51,167 nt of DNA, taken from assembly GCA_964346295.1 (NCBI GenBank), contig CAYFUG010000008.1:1-51167 (forward strand), in the 5' to 3' direction. The notes beneath the pieces are model-generated. The model made no database searches and was not told where the DNA came from. It was given only the letters and a program-made list of their open reading frames with translations. This document shows positions 16,306 to 25,380 of the stretch, one piece after another (within the stretch, counting starts at the first letter, position 1; the number at the start of each line of letters is the position of its first letter). The position numbers and the translations under genes were made by a program. Source of the DNA: CAYFUG01 sp964346295 (lineage in GTDB: Bacteria; Patescibacteriota; Minisyncoccia; Moranbacterales; DUUL01).

Positions 16306-17388
16306 TTATTCAAATAGCTTAACAAGCCCCATCTTATCATGGACTTGATCTAGCTTGTTTTGAGCGAGAGGTGCCAACTTGGCGGCGCTTTGCTTCAAAA
16401 TCGCTTCTACATCGCTGTTGGGAATTTCGTGATAGCGCTTTTGAAAGGGCCGCAAAAACTCTACGATGGCTTCCGCGAGGGCCTCTTTGAATTCTTTATA
16501 GCCTTTATTCTGAAACTGATTTTCTACTTCCAGGGGGTTTTGATCCGTTACTAGCGAGAAAATATTGATTAAGTTTAAAAGAGCAGGGCGAGATTCTTTG
16601 TATTCAATAGTGCTTTGGCTGTCGGTAACAGCTCGTTTAGTTTTCTCTCGGATTTGATCGGGGCTATCTAGCAGCTCGATTCGATTATACTGAGAAGGAG
16701 CGGACTTGGACATTTTTTTAGTGGGATCATCCAGGCCCATGATGCGCATGCCTTCTTTGCGAATTTTAACTTGAGGCACTACGAAAGTTTCTCCAAAGCG
16801 CTGGTTGAAGCGCTTAGCTAGGTCTCGGGCCAGTTCCACATGCTGAGTTTGGTCTTCGCCTACTGGCACCAGATCAGTATCGTGCAGCAGGATATCGGCT
16901 GCCATCAAAATGGGATAGTTCAAAATTCCCAAGTCCACGCTTGGAGCATCCTTCAAGGAAGCCTCTTTTTGCAGGCCGGCTTTGTCTTTAAACTGAGTCA
17001 TTTTAAAAAGCTCGCCAGTCTTAGAAATGGTATTCAAAAGCCACATTAACTGACTGTGCTGAGGCAAGTGAGACTGGACAAAAATGGTGGACTTTTCTGG
17101 ATCAATGCCGGCAGCTAGATAAATCTTAGCAATTTCCAGGGTCTTGTCTCGTAATTCTGTGGGATCCTGAGTCACTGTGAGGGCGTGTAAGTCGACTACG
17201 CAAAAAATAGGGCGATAGCGCTCTTCTTTTTGCAGTTCCACCCAGTTTTTGAGCGCTCCTAAGTAGTTCCCTAGGTGCAAATTGCCGCTGGGTTGGACGC
17301 CGGAAAAAATGATAGGCTTAGCTGCGGTTTGATCTTCTGAAGGTTGAGCAGGGGAGATGGGAGCGTTGAGGTCGATTTTGTCTAGCAT
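16306..17388 (-). CDS. trpS: Tryptophanyl-tRNA synthetase
   Basis: 360 aa class I synthetase that charges tRNA-Trp, whose gene is at 35838. The HIGH-like motif is in PSGNLHLGNYLGA (about 33-45), followed by the Trp-pocket segment VDLHALT. MAADILLHDTDLVPVGEDQ leads to KKMSKSAPSQYN (KMSKS loop, about 224). A short N-terminal extension of about 24 residues precedes the usual start; no later ATG fits. Length is otherwise normal. No T-box or attenuator is seen upstream. Confidence 0.95.
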   Translation of the reverse strand: MLDKIDLNAPISPAQPSEDQTAAKPIIFSGVQPSGNLHLGNYLGALKNWVELQKEERYRPIFCVVDLHALTVTQDPTELRDKTLEIAKIYLAAGIDPEKSTIFVQSHLPQHSQLMWLLNTISKTGELFKMTQFKDKAGLQKEASLKDAPSVDLGILNYPILMAADILLHDTDLVPVGEDQTQHVELARDLAKRFNQRFGETFVVPQVKIRKEGMRIMGLDDPTKKMSKSAPSQYNRIELLDSPDQIREKTKRAVTDSQSTIEYKESRPALLNLINIFSLVTDQNPLEVENQFQNKGYKEFKEALAEAIVEFLRPFQKRYHEIPNSDVEAILKQSAAKLAPLAQNKLDQVHDKMGLVKLFE

Positions 17389-17459
17389 AATTTAGATGTT
17401 AGATCGTCAAGCGTTGTTTACAACACTTTGAAATTAATGAAATTATTGTTAAAGCTTAA

Positions 17460-18692
17460 TTACAGTTTCTCCAAAAAACCTTTAATCCTTCTAGCAGTAA
17501 GCTTAATGTCCCTTTCGCTGCGGCCAAAGCAGAGGCGCAAGTGATTTTCGCCTTGAGGACCAAAGGCCACTCCGGGAACTAAGGCTATCTTGGCTTCATA
17601 AAGTAAGGCTAAGGCTAGCTTCCAGGAAAACGATTGTGTTTGTTCAGGGCGTAAATCCCATTCCTTTAATTTCTCTTGATTTTTCTTCTCCCATTTTTCA
17701 AAAGCTTGTTTTAATTTATCAGTGGCACGAGGGAAAATAAAGTAGGCGGCTTGAGGATTAACAAATTTTAACCAATCTTGGAGGGGCTCAAATTCTCGAC
17801 AAATCAATTTTCTCCGTCGGTCAAAGGCTGCTCGAAAAGCCAGTTTGTCTTCTTGAGCTAATTCCAAGGCTCCTAAGGCAGCCCACTGAGAAACTACCGG
17901 GGCACAAGTCACCAAGGCGTCATGAATCCCAATTATTTTTTCAGTCAGAGATTTATCGGCGGCTAAAAAGGCAATGCGCCAGCCAGTCATGGCATAAGTT
18001 TTAGAAAAGGAGAAGATATAAATTAAGCGCTTACGGAAGGCGGAAAATTGGGCTAGAGTAGTAAATTCCGCTTGTTCAAATAAAAAATCTTTGTAAACCT
18101 CGTCTGAGAGAATCAAAAGATCGTGTTTTTCGGCCAATTCCATCAGCTGAAGTAATTGAGCTCGAGAATAGAGGGTGCCGGTGGGATTATTGGGATTGCA
18201 AAATAGAATAGCTCGGGTGCGAGGAGTTATTTTTTTTCGAAAATTAGCAATATCGAAAGCCCAGTTTTGAGATTCATCCAAAGGAGCAAAAACTGGCTTA
18301 GCCCGAGCAGTTTTGATAGCCGATTGATAAGAGGTATAGGTGGGATCGGGAACAATTACTTCGTCTCCAGGCTCCAGAAAAGCTAAAAAAGTGGCAGTAA
18401 TTGCTTCGATGGAGCCGCAAGTTACAATAATTTCTTTTTCAAAGTCATAGAAGATATTTTCTTTGGCTAAGTTGTACTCAATTACTTCTCGTAATTCTAA
18501 AATCCCTGGGGTCAAAGAGTAGCGGGCTACTCGACCTTCCTGAATAGCTTCGATGGCTCGATTTTTAATACAATCAGGAGTGTCAAAATCAGGAATTCCC
18601 TGTGCCAAAGACACCACCCCTGGAACCTTGGCGGCTCGAAGCTCCATTTCTTTGATGGGGGAGACATGGAGGAGATTAGATTGAGAAGCCAT
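17460..18692 (-). CDS. Class I/II pyridoxal-phosphate aminotransferase
   Basis: 410 aa, fold type I. Visible are VPGVVSLAQGIPDF near the N-terminus, the cofactor-binding segment NPNNPTGT, the Asp in LSDEVYKDF and the Schiff-base Lys in FSFSKTYAMTGWR (about 235). The substrate-carboxylate Arg is in LRLCFGRS near the C-terminus. The closest type is aspartate/aromatic aminotransferase of the Igamma subgroup, with the substrate not fixed. It is monocistronic on the minus strand; the 198 bp upstream to rodA holds no gene I can support. Confidence 0.88.
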   Translation of the reverse strand: MASQSNLLHVSPIKEMELRAAKVPGVVSLAQGIPDFDTPDCIKNRAIEAIQEGRVARYSLTPGILELREVIEYNLAKENIFYDFEKEIIVTCGSIEAITATFLAFLEPGDEVIVPDPTYTSYQSAIKTARAKPVFAPLDESQNWAFDIANFRKKITPRTRAILFCNPNNPTGTLYSRAQLLQLMELAEKHDLLILSDEVYKDFLFEQAEFTTLAQFSAFRKRLIYIFSFSKTYAMTGWRIAFLAADKSLTEKIIGIHDALVTCAPVVSQWAALGALELAQEDKLAFRAAFDRRRKLICREFEPLQDWLKFVNPQAAYFIFPRATDKLKQAFEKWEKKNQEKLKEWDLRPEQTQSFSWKLALALLYEAKIALVPGVAFGPQGENHLRLCFGRSERDIKLTARRIKGFLEKL

Positions 18693-18890
18693 TTATTATT
18701 TAAATTAAAAGCTTTAGAGTAATTTTCGTAATTAGGTTAAAAAAATTAAAAGACAGCAAAAATTTCTAAGAAGTTTTCTCAACCGGATGGTTTTAGCGGA
18801 AGTCCTATTGATATTACTAGTTTAAATTTTGGCAGATTTGTATTATTTGGCAAGCAAGTCTGCAGAGGGAGGCCTAAATTAAGGACGAAA

Positions 18891-20036
18891 TTAACGATGG
18901 GAAAGAGGGGTGATTTCCGAGGAGTCTCTAGTGGGGCGATGTTGATTGTTTTGACGAATCCAGACGCTTTGAGCTAATCCGAGGGCGGCGAAAGTAGAGA
19001 CTATGAAGCTTCCTCCGTAGCTCAGAAGAGGCAAGGAAAGTCCTGCTATTGGCAGAATTCCTAGGTTCATACCAATGTTAACGAGAGATTGAAAAAAAAT
19101 CATCACCATTACGCCTCCCACTAGGAATCGACCAAAGCTATCAGGGGCTTTGTCAGAGGTTTTTTTTAGTCTCCAGAGGAGAAGCAATAAAAGGCCTAGG
19201 ACTAGAGTGGCTCCTATTAGGCCACTTTCTTCGGCGATGGCCGCGAAAATGAAGTCGGTATGATGTTCTGGCAGAAAATTAAGTTGACTTTGAGATCCAT
19301 GGCCTAGGCCTTGACCATGGAGCCCTCCTGACCCTACGGCGATAACAGACTGGATGACATTGTAACCGCTACCCAAGGGGTCGCCCTGGGGGTTGATAAA
19401 AGTGGTAATCCGTTTTTTCTGAATGTCGTTAAGGATCAAATCATAGCCCATTATCCCCACGATACTTCCTATTAAGATTAGAGCTAGGAGGTATTCTCTT
19501 TTTACTCCTGACAAAAAAAGCATGCCTAGCCAGATGGCTCCCATCACCACTACTGATCCCATGTCAGGTTGCTTATAGGCCAAAAAAGCAGGGATGGCGA
19601 TATAAGCTAAAGAAACTAAAATATGTCGGAGGTCTGTTAAATTTTTTTGGGCCCAAGAGAGGTATTTAGCGAGGGAAATAATTAAAAATAATTTAACCAA
19701 TTCTACAGGCTGAAGATTAAAAAATCCCAAGCTAAACCAGCCAGAGGTCCCTCGAATAGTTTTTCCAAAGAAGAGTACTGCAATTAATAAGATTACTCCT
19801 GCTAAATAAAGAGGTCCCGCGTAGCTCTTCCAGATTCGGTAATCAGTAAGGCTAAAGGAAATAAATAAAAGGGTGCCTAAAAATATATAAAAAACTTGTT
19901 TGTGAAAATTGGTCAAACTATCTTCTCCTTGCTGAAAAGAGAGAGAGTAGATGGTAAGGAGGCTAATAATTGAAAGAAATCCGATAGCTGCTATGATCCA
20001 CCAGTCTAGTTTTAAGAAGTTAGAAAATTTAAACAT
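18891..20036 (-). CDS. rodA: Rod-shape/peptidoglycan polymerase RodA (SEDS family)
   Basis: 381 aa with about 10 membrane helices. The SEDS signature is clear: NLQPVELVKLFLIISLA in the first half, GSGGLHGQGLGHGSQSQL, FLPEHHTDFIFAAIAEESG (the catalytic-Asp region) and LPLLSYGGSF near the C-terminus. SEDS proteins polymerise lipid II glycan strands with a partner penicillin-binding protein during elongation (RodA) or division (FtsW). The early WSYAGPLY-like region and overall length fit RodA better than FtsW. It is followed on the minus strand by the aminotransferase gene. Confidence 0.9.
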   Translation of the reverse strand: MFKFSNFLKLDWWIIAAIGFLSIISLLTIYSLSFQQGEDSLTNFHKQVFYIFLGTLLFISFSLTDYRIWKSYAGPLYLAGVILLIAVLFFGKTIRGTSGWFSLGFFNLQPVELVKLFLIISLAKYLSWAQKNLTDLRHILVSLAYIAIPAFLAYKQPDMGSVVVMGAIWLGMLFLSGVKREYLLALILIGSIVGIMGYDLILNDIQKKRITTFINPQGDPLGSGYNVIQSVIAVGSGGLHGQGLGHGSQSQLNFLPEHHTDFIFAAIAEESGLIGATLVLGLLLLLLWRLKKTSDKAPDSFGRFLVGGVMVMIFFQSLVNIGMNLGILPIAGLSLPLLSYGGSFIVSTFAALGLAQSVWIRQNNQHRPTRDSSEITPLSHR

Positions 20037-20064
20037 ATTGATTTAATTATTACCCGCCTCTTGC

Positions 20065-20796
20065 TTAGCTATTGACGAGAACAATGGCCAAAGTATAAAT
20101 CGCTACCACTAGTTGCATAGTCATTCCTCCAGCAGTAATAAAATAGGTTCCCCAGAAGCTTAAGTCCGGAGGTGGCGGGAGAGCTGAGGGAGTGGCGGGA
20201 GAATCGGAATTTGGAAGGTGGTTGGGGTCATCCGAGCTTAAAGGAGAGACTTCTTTTACTGTTTGCTCCTCTGTTTGGGCGGGGGTGGTTATGGGATCTT
20301 TGCGGGAGATTGTTTTTTGAGAGTCAGGAATTTGATTTGACTCTTCTGGAGATTCCGGAGAGGATGAGAAGTTTTTAGGGTCGTTAAGGATTTGTCTTCG
20401 AAGTTCTTCTTGAGATTGATTTGTTGCTTGTTGCTTTTTTCTTAAGAGGACCAAGTCCTGATTAGATTGAAGGGAGGAGATATAAAGCAAAACACAAGCT
20501 CCGAGATTAAGGACTAGCACTCCGAGTGCTTGGAGGGGAATTTGGAAAACTTCCCAGAAAACAACTTCTTGAGAAATGTCTATGATTTGGCTAATTCCTA
20601 GATAGGCATTGAAGCGAAAGATTAGCTCGGGTTGATTAAGATTGATTAGCCAAATTACTCCGGCCCAACTTACTAAATTTAATAATAAACTAAGCCATGT
20701 AAAAAAAGCTAGAATCTTATTTTTAAAAAATAAGACTATAAAGGCTAATTTTAGTTTAGTAAAAAAATCGCGTAAGGTTTGCATTATAGAGAGCAT
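20065..20796 (-). CDS. Membrane protein with long disordered loop
   Basis: 243 aa. Hydrophobic segments lie near residues 15-45 and 80-105, with a last one at about 215-240. Between them is a Pro/Ser/Gln/Glu-rich stretch of about 95 residues. No family recognised. It sits between a winged-helix protein gene and rodA on the same strand. Start choice between two close ATGs (MLSIM) is open. Confidence 0.55.
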   Translation of the reverse strand: MLSIMQTLRDFFTKLKLAFIVLFFKNKILAFFTWLSLLLNLVSWAGVIWLINLNQPELIFRFNAYLGISQIIDISQEVVFWEVFQIPLQALGVLVLNLGACVLLYISSLQSNQDLVLLRKKQQATNQSQEELRRQILNDPKNFSSSPESPEESNQIPDSQKTISRKDPITTPAQTEEQTVKEVSPLSSDDPNHLPNSDSPATPSALPPPPDLSFWGTYFITAGGMTMQLVVAIYTLAIVLVNS

Positions 20797-20827
20797 ATCA
20801 GTTTTGAGGGTTTATAAATATTTAGGC

Positions 20828-21457
20828 TTAATCTTCGGAGGGCGATCTTCGTTGTTGGCCTATTTTTTCTACTTCTCCAGGCAGTTTATTGATCAAAATT
20901 TGATGGGGAGCCTCGAAGATTTCTAGGATAAATCTATCAAACATGTTTACTCGATAGCGGAACTCCTTATTGTCCATAATGGAATAATTAAATTCTCTGC
21001 CTACCTCCATTTCTAGGTCATCTAGTAATTGTCGCATGCGAGCGCGAGAATATTTTTCGGCTACAATTAAAAGGTCTACTCGAGATTGAGGGTTACTAAC
21101 AAAGATACCACCCACCAGGGCTAAATAAACTTTTCCCAAGGCTTCAATTTTTTCTAAGCTTCCATGTTGGGGGGCGGTGTTAATCTTTAAGAATAGTTTT
21201 TTGAGCTCTTCAGTTAGAATAAATTTATCGTTAAGTTTGAGAGTGGTTTTCCTGGATTGATTATCTTTGCTTATTACAAAACCGGCTTGAATAAATTGAT
21301 TTATCAATTCCTGAGATTTGGTGGTAGAAAGCTCATTTTTTTTAGAAACTTCCTCCAATGTAAAGGGCTTTCCCTCGCTAAAAATAAACATTTTAATTAA
21401 CTTCCAGCGAATTTGGTCACCAAATAGTGCGTCTAAGTTGTTCTGCATGGTATTCAA
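20828..21457 (-). CDS. Winged-helix protein with degenerate nucleotidyltransferase-like domain
   Basis: 209 aa. The N-terminal half (about 5-90) is an ArsR/MarR-like winged helix (GKPFTLEEVSKKNELS, then a recognition-helix-like segment). The C-terminal half resembles the MNT/polymerase-beta nucleotidyltransferases often fused to such helices: GGIFVSNPQSRVDLLIV in place of the usual GSxARGxxxxxSDxDLxV, then REFNYSIMDNKEFRYRV. The catalytic first Asp and Gly-Ser motif are degraded, so catalysis is doubtful. A DNA-binding regulator or toxin-antitoxin-derived protein is possible. Confidence 0.65.
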   Translation of the reverse strand: MNTMQNNLDALFGDQIRWKLIKMFIFSEGKPFTLEEVSKKNELSTTKSQELINQFIQAGFVISKDNQSRKTTLKLNDKFILTEELKKLFLKINTAPQHGSLEKIEALGKVYLALVGGIFVSNPQSRVDLLIVAEKYSRARMRQLLDDLEMEVGREFNYSIMDNKEFRYRVNMFDRFILEIFEAPHQILINKLPGEVEKIGQQRRSPSED

Positions 21458-21475
21458 TTCAGATTAATCCAGGAT

Positions 21476-22456
21476 TTAAATCCAGCTAAATAATTTTCCT
21501 AAATAGAATAAATAAAAAAGAATTAAGAAACCTCCTTCCCAACGGGTAACCTCTTTATCCTGAGTAATAAAAAGATATAAAAGAGTGGCAATCAGCATTA
21601 AGGGTAATCCGAAACCAATGATACTGGCAGGAACAATAAGGGTTCCAAATAAGCCAGCTATTCCTATTACTCCCAAGGAGTTAAATATGTTAGACCCTAG
21701 GATTCCGCCGATTGCTACAGCGGGATTCCCTTTTTTAACAGCGGTAAGGCTTACTCCTAATTCTGGCAGAGAAGTTCCTAGCGCTACGGCACTAGCAGCG
21801 ATAATTTCTTTTCCGATGGTAAGGAAGTCAGATATTTGGAGAACAGCCTCAATGGTGTATTTGGCGCTCAAAAAAACAAAAAAACCACTAGCTGCCACAA
21901 CCCGCACTTCTTTCCAGGGAAATTTTCCCTTTTTTACCATAAATTCTTCTCGGAGTTCTTTTTTTAATTCTTCTTCTGTTCCTTTCGTGGCAGCAGAAGG
22001 TTTTTTACGACTTCGAGCAGCAGTGTGGAAGAGGAAAATGCCCGCGCCCAAAAGACTCAGAAGAGCTTCACTTCGCGTAAAGTCTCCATCCATAATTAAA
22101 AGAGAAAGCAGAAAGGCGGAACTCATTAGTACTGGCAAATCAACACTAATAATTTCGTAGTCGAATTTCATTTTTCGACTGAAAATAGCTACTAAACCTA
22201 AAATTAGGAAAATGTTGGTAATGTTAGATCCAACTACGTTTCCACTAACAATTTCAGAAGAGCCCTCCAGTACAGCTAAAATCGAAGAAACTAACTCTGG
22301 CAGAGAAGTTCCGATGGCTACGATAGTAACCCCAATAATAAAAGTTGGCAAACGAAAAAACAGCCCGATTGCTTCTGCAGCGTCAGTAAAATAATCTGAA
22401 GATTTAAAGAGAACGACGATACTAATTGTTAGTACTCCGATCCAAAAAAACAGCAT
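21476..22456 (-). CDS. CaCA-family sodium/calcium exchanger (YrbG-like)
   Basis: 326 aa with about 10 membrane helices. The two inverted alpha repeats are plain: GTSLPELVSS with GNVVGSNITN in the first half, and ALGTSLPELGVSL with GGILGSNIFN in the second, carrying the cation-coordinating Glu residues. A charged loop with Lys and Glu clusters separates the halves. It exchanges Ca2+ or another cation for Na+ or K+ across the cytoplasmic membrane. It lies 18 bp downstream of the regulator gene's end. Confidence 0.9.
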   Translation of the reverse strand: MLFFWIGVLTISIVVLFKSSDYFTDAAEAIGLFFRLPTFIIGVTIVAIGTSLPELVSSILAVLEGSSEIVSGNVVGSNITNIFLILGLVAIFSRKMKFDYEIISVDLPVLMSSAFLLSLLIMDGDFTRSEALLSLLGAGIFLFHTAARSRKKPSAATKGTEEELKKELREEFMVKKGKFPWKEVRVVAASGFFVFLSAKYTIEAVLQISDFLTIGKEIIAASAVALGTSLPELGVSLTAVKKGNPAVAIGGILGSNIFNSLGVIGIAGLFGTLIVPASIIGFGLPLMLIATLLYLFITQDKEVTRWEGGFLILFYLFYLGKLFSWI

Positions 22457-22598
22457 TGATTAGTTTTTAGTTGGTAATTTTTAGGCTAGTCTGCAGGCAG
22501 TTGACTCTTAGCCTCTAGAGACGCGCTTGATACTACAAGTTTGTAGCAGTGGGATGGTATTGCTCTTAGGTATTGCTCTTATGTATAAGGTATCTTTC

Positions 22599-23330
22599 TT
22601 ACTTTGTGGCTAATTTATCTCGAAGCCCTTTCATTTTTTCTTCTAGTGCTTTCAGCTTCCAGGCAGCTTCTATCTTGAATTCTCCTACTCGAGTACGCTC
22701 TAATCCTACCAAAAAAGCTCCAGTTTGCAACTGGCGGCCTAAGTCTCGAGCCAGGGAGCGAATGTAAACTCCTTTTCCGCAAGTTATTTTTAGTTCCAGA
22801 AGGGGCCATTTATAGGTTGAGATTTTAACCTCTTTTATTTCTACTGCTCGAGGTTTTAATTGGACTTTTTCTCCCCGGCGCACCCTTTTGTAAGATTCTT
22901 GACCAGAGACCTTTACCGCGCTATAAATTGGCGGAACTTGTTCTGTTTTACCAATAAGACTCTTTATTTTGGCTGCAATTTCTTTTTCTTGGGGGGCGTG
23001 AAAATCTTCTTCGATTATTTTCTTATTAATCTCGAAAGGGTCCGATTTTTCTCCCTCGGAGTCGTCGGTGACACTTTCTTGCCCCAAGTAAAGACTGGCA
23101 TGGTATTGTTTGGTTGCGCCTACCACTTCGACTAGCTTTCGGGTATATTGCCTGCCAATTGCCAAGACCAAGACTCCTGTGGCTAGAGGATCTAAGGTTC
23201 CTCCGTGGCCTACCTTTTTGACTCCACTGGCTCTTTTAATCCTCATAACGGCTTGATTGGAAGTTATCCCCAGTGGCTTATTGAGATTCCAGAGGCCCTC
23301 TCGGGAGTCATTTGCTTGCTCCGTTTTCAT
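22599..23330 (-). CDS. truB: tRNA pseudouridine-55 synthase TruB
   Basis: 243 aa. It makes pseudouridine 55 in the T loop of tRNAs. The N-terminal GLWNLNKPLGITSNQAV leads to the catalytic Asp in GHGGTLDPLATGVLVLAIG (about 43-61). Later motifs are PPIYSAVKVSGQESYKRVR and CGKGVYIRSLARDLG. It lacks the C-terminal PUA extension, giving a short form typical of reduced genomes. It starts 11 bp before the end of the PrsW-like gene on the same strand and may be cotranscribed with it. Confidence 0.93.
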   Translation of the reverse strand: MKTEQANDSREGLWNLNKPLGITSNQAVMRIKRASGVKKVGHGGTLDPLATGVLVLAIGRQYTRKLVEVVGATKQYHASLYLGQESVTDDSEGEKSDPFEINKKIIEEDFHAPQEKEIAAKIKSLIGKTEQVPPIYSAVKVSGQESYKRVRRGEKVQLKPRAVEIKEVKISTYKWPLLELKITCGKGVYIRSLARDLGRQLQTGAFLVGLERTRVGEFKIEAAWKLKALEEKMKGLRDKLATK

Positions 23331-23340
23331 TAATGATTTT

Positions 23341-24183
23341 TCAAAGTAAGTTATTTTCTAAGGGATAATCTTCGGGATGAGCGGCGGGAGATTCAACAGC
23401 GGAAGTTTTTTCTTTAGAAGGGGCTTTAAATTGAATTTTTTGAAATTCTTCTTTTTGAAATTCTAGAATCAAGAAGATCATGGCTAAAATTGCCATAGCA
23501 GCGTTCATGGCTAAACCAAAAGAAAAGAAAATAGCTAGATTGTAGATGCCATGAATGAGGGAGGCTAGGATAATTCCTCTTAGAATTAGACCCTTAGAGT
23601 GAGCTGGGTTGAATTTAGCTCTTCCTAAGTAGAGTCCTAAGATTCCAGTGGCGGTGATGTGAATTAGAGTGGTAGAAAACCCTCGGAGGGCGATTAGGAA
23701 AAGGAAGTCTTCTCCGGAAAAATTCCAATAAATATCAAGAAAATAGCCAGTATTTTCTACAAAAGAAAACCCTAGAGCCAAGACCACTCCATAAACAATT
23801 CCGTCGGCAATTTGATTGAAATCTTTTTTAAGATAAAGAGTTTTTTTTAAAACTAGATACTTAACTAGTTCTTCGATGGGTCCTGCCAGGAAAAATGATA
23901 GCAGCAATAAAAGGCTGGCAGAGGTGTCGAGACTTCCCAGAGAAATTTTAAAGGGCATGAGAGCGTAGTGTCCATGAACATCTCCCCAGGCGAAGATTTT
24001 TTCCAAGAAGAATTCTAAGGCAGCAGCAATTGCCATTGCTAGAAAACCCAGGCGGAAAATAGACCAGAGGAGTTTTTTAGGTTCTGGTTCTTTGCGATCC
24101 AGCCAAATAAAAAACCACAGCCAAATCACCGCGGGCGCGACCACGGCTAAAAAATAGATGGTGGAAAGGAGCAATATTTCCAT
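23341..24183 (-). CDS. PrsW-family intramembrane protease
   Basis: 280 aa from the ATG at 24183. A longer frame reaching 24267 runs through antisense tRNA-Pro and is rejected. About seven to eight membrane helices are present. The family's catalytic-type motifs are visible: PIEELVKYLVLK (EExxK), GIVYGVVLALGFSFVEN (GxxYG...ExxxN) and RGFSTTLIHITATGILG (H). PrsW-type enzymes are glutamic intramembrane proteases; the substrate here is unknown. It lies directly downstream of tRNA-Pro. Confidence 0.85.
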   Translation of the reverse strand: MEILLLSTIYFLAVVAPAVIWLWFFIWLDRKEPEPKKLLWSIFRLGFLAMAIAAALEFFLEKIFAWGDVHGHYALMPFKISLGSLDTSASLLLLLSFFLAGPIEELVKYLVLKKTLYLKKDFNQIADGIVYGVVLALGFSFVENTGYFLDIYWNFSGEDFLFLIALRGFSTTLIHITATGILGLYLGRAKFNPAHSKGLILRGIILASLIHGIYNLAIFFSFGLAMNAAMAILAMIFLILEFQKEEFQKIQFKAPSKEKTSAVESPAAHPEDYPLENNLL

Positions 24184-24207
24184 TCGAATCAGTTTTGTTT
24201 TATTTTC

Positions 24208-24281
24208 TGGTCGGGATGCGCGGAATCGAACCGCGACTACACCCACCCCATGGGCGCGTACTACCACTATACTACATCCCG
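24208..24281 (-). tRNA. tRNA-Pro(GGG)
   Basis: Acceptor CGGGATG/CATCCCG, D stem GTAT/GTAC, anticodon stem CGCCC/GGGTG with loop ATGGGGT (anticodon GGG), T stem CGCGG/CCGCG, discriminator A and encoded CCA. Confidence 0.92.
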
Positions 24282-24288
24282 TTAGCTC

Positions 24289-24406
24289 AGGGCTTCCAAA
24301 TTTGGCGCACTTCGTTGTTAAAATCTGCGTTTCGTTCTCACCTTACACTCAAGCACGGCTAAAGCGAAACCTCGATTTTTTCTAGAATCGCATCTAAGCT
24401 TGAAAG
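24289..24406 (+). repeat. Covarying palindromic repeat, copy E
   Basis: It begins 8 bp from the tRNA-Pro 5' end with CTTCCAAATTTGG, then CTTCGTTGTT, a perfect inner stem GTTTCG/CGAAAC and an ending TAAGCTTGAAAG. It is oriented against the neighbouring minus-strand genes. Confidence 0.75.
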
Positions 24407-24469
24407 ATCTGTTTTGTTGAGGAAATTTGATTGACCCTGGTACAGCCGCTGATTCTTGTTAAGGGATTA

Positions 24470-25378
24470 TTATTTAAGCAGTTCTTTTAATAAATCCTGG
24501 AAAACTTTCTCTTTCTCTTTGGAATCGCCTTTACCGAGATCGCCTCTTTTGAGAAAGTCTTCCCCGTAAATACCAATTATGCGGAGGGCAAAGACCTTCT
24601 TGATCATCTCTTCGTCAGAGTTAAAGTTCTCATTTAAATTTTCTAACTCCTGTCTAACCAGGTCAGTATTTGCTTGATTGTTGCTAGTTTTTAGTAAAAA
24701 CCAATCCAGAGAGCGTAAGTAATCATAAAACCAAGTTTTTCCCGGAAAGGGTCGCAAGTCTAAGTTTAACAGATAAATGCCTTCTTCGCTAACTATAATA
24801 TTATCTCCAATGATGTTTCCATGGCCAAAACAAAAAAGATCGGAATCAACTAAACTTAACAGATATTCTCTCAAGTGAGAAATTTGCTCCGGAGTTACGA
24901 TTTCTTTCTCCAAAATTTTTTGAGGCCATTCTTCTAAGACCTTATTGATCCAATTTTTTAGTCTAGTTTTTTCTTGATCTAAGTCTAAAGGGTGCTTCTC
25001 TTGGAATTTCTCTACTAGTACTTGGTAATCTCGAGCTACTTGCTTACTAATTTTTAGTCCTCGTTGAGGATTTGTTTGGAGAATTTCCTCTAGTAAGTTT
25101 CCCTCGATCTTTTCCATCAAAGTGAATTTTTGACCAGTGCGGGTTTCGTAAAAGAGAACGGTGGGGGTAGCGAAAGATAGCCCCAAGCCCTCTGCCTGCA
25201 AAGTCTGTCCCAGTTGGATTTGGCAAGGCTTAGGTGGCATTTCTTTGAGGACTAATTTCTGCTCCGGTTCTTTTCCCTGTAAAATTCTAAGGTGGCGTCT
25301 GCCTTGGAAGTTTTTTTCTAGTACTGTTAGCCCCAGGTCTTTTTCAGGGTGGTTAGTTATTTCTTCTACTTTCTCCAT
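24470..25378 (-). CDS. Kinase-fold (aminoglycoside phosphotransferase-like) protein with altered catalytic motif
   Basis: 302 aa. An N-lobe-like region has KLVLKEM (candidate ATP Lys) and FTLMEKIEGNLL before the hinge. The helical C-lobe carries FGHGNIIGDNIIV (about 195-207), where phosphotransferases have HGDxxxxN, and LLNLDLRPFPG where they have the metal-binding D(F/W). The catalytic Asp is therefore Asn, so phosphotransfer may be lost or altered. Its start codon lies 2 bp after the ParB-like gene ends, so the two form a tight pair. No substrate can be inferred. Confidence 0.6.
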   Translation of the reverse strand: MEKVEEITNHPEKDLGLTVLEKNFQGRRHLRILQGKEPEQKLVLKEMPPKPCQIQLGQTLQAEGLGLSFATPTVLFYETRTGQKFTLMEKIEGNLLEEILQTNPQRGLKISKQVARDYQVLVEKFQEKHPLDLDQEKTRLKNWINKVLEEWPQKILEKEIVTPEQISHLREYLLSLVDSDLFCFGHGNIIGDNIIVSEEGIYLLNLDLRPFPGKTWFYDYLRSLDWFLLKTSNNQANTDLVRQELENLNENFNSDEEMIKKVFALRIIGIYGEDFLKRGDLGKGDSKEKEKVFQDLLKELLK

Positions 25379-25380
25379 GA

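Noticed and set aside
24184..24267. N-terminal extension of the PrsW-like protein
   Set aside because: These codons run through antisense tRNA-Pro; ATG 24183 begins a normal first membrane helix.
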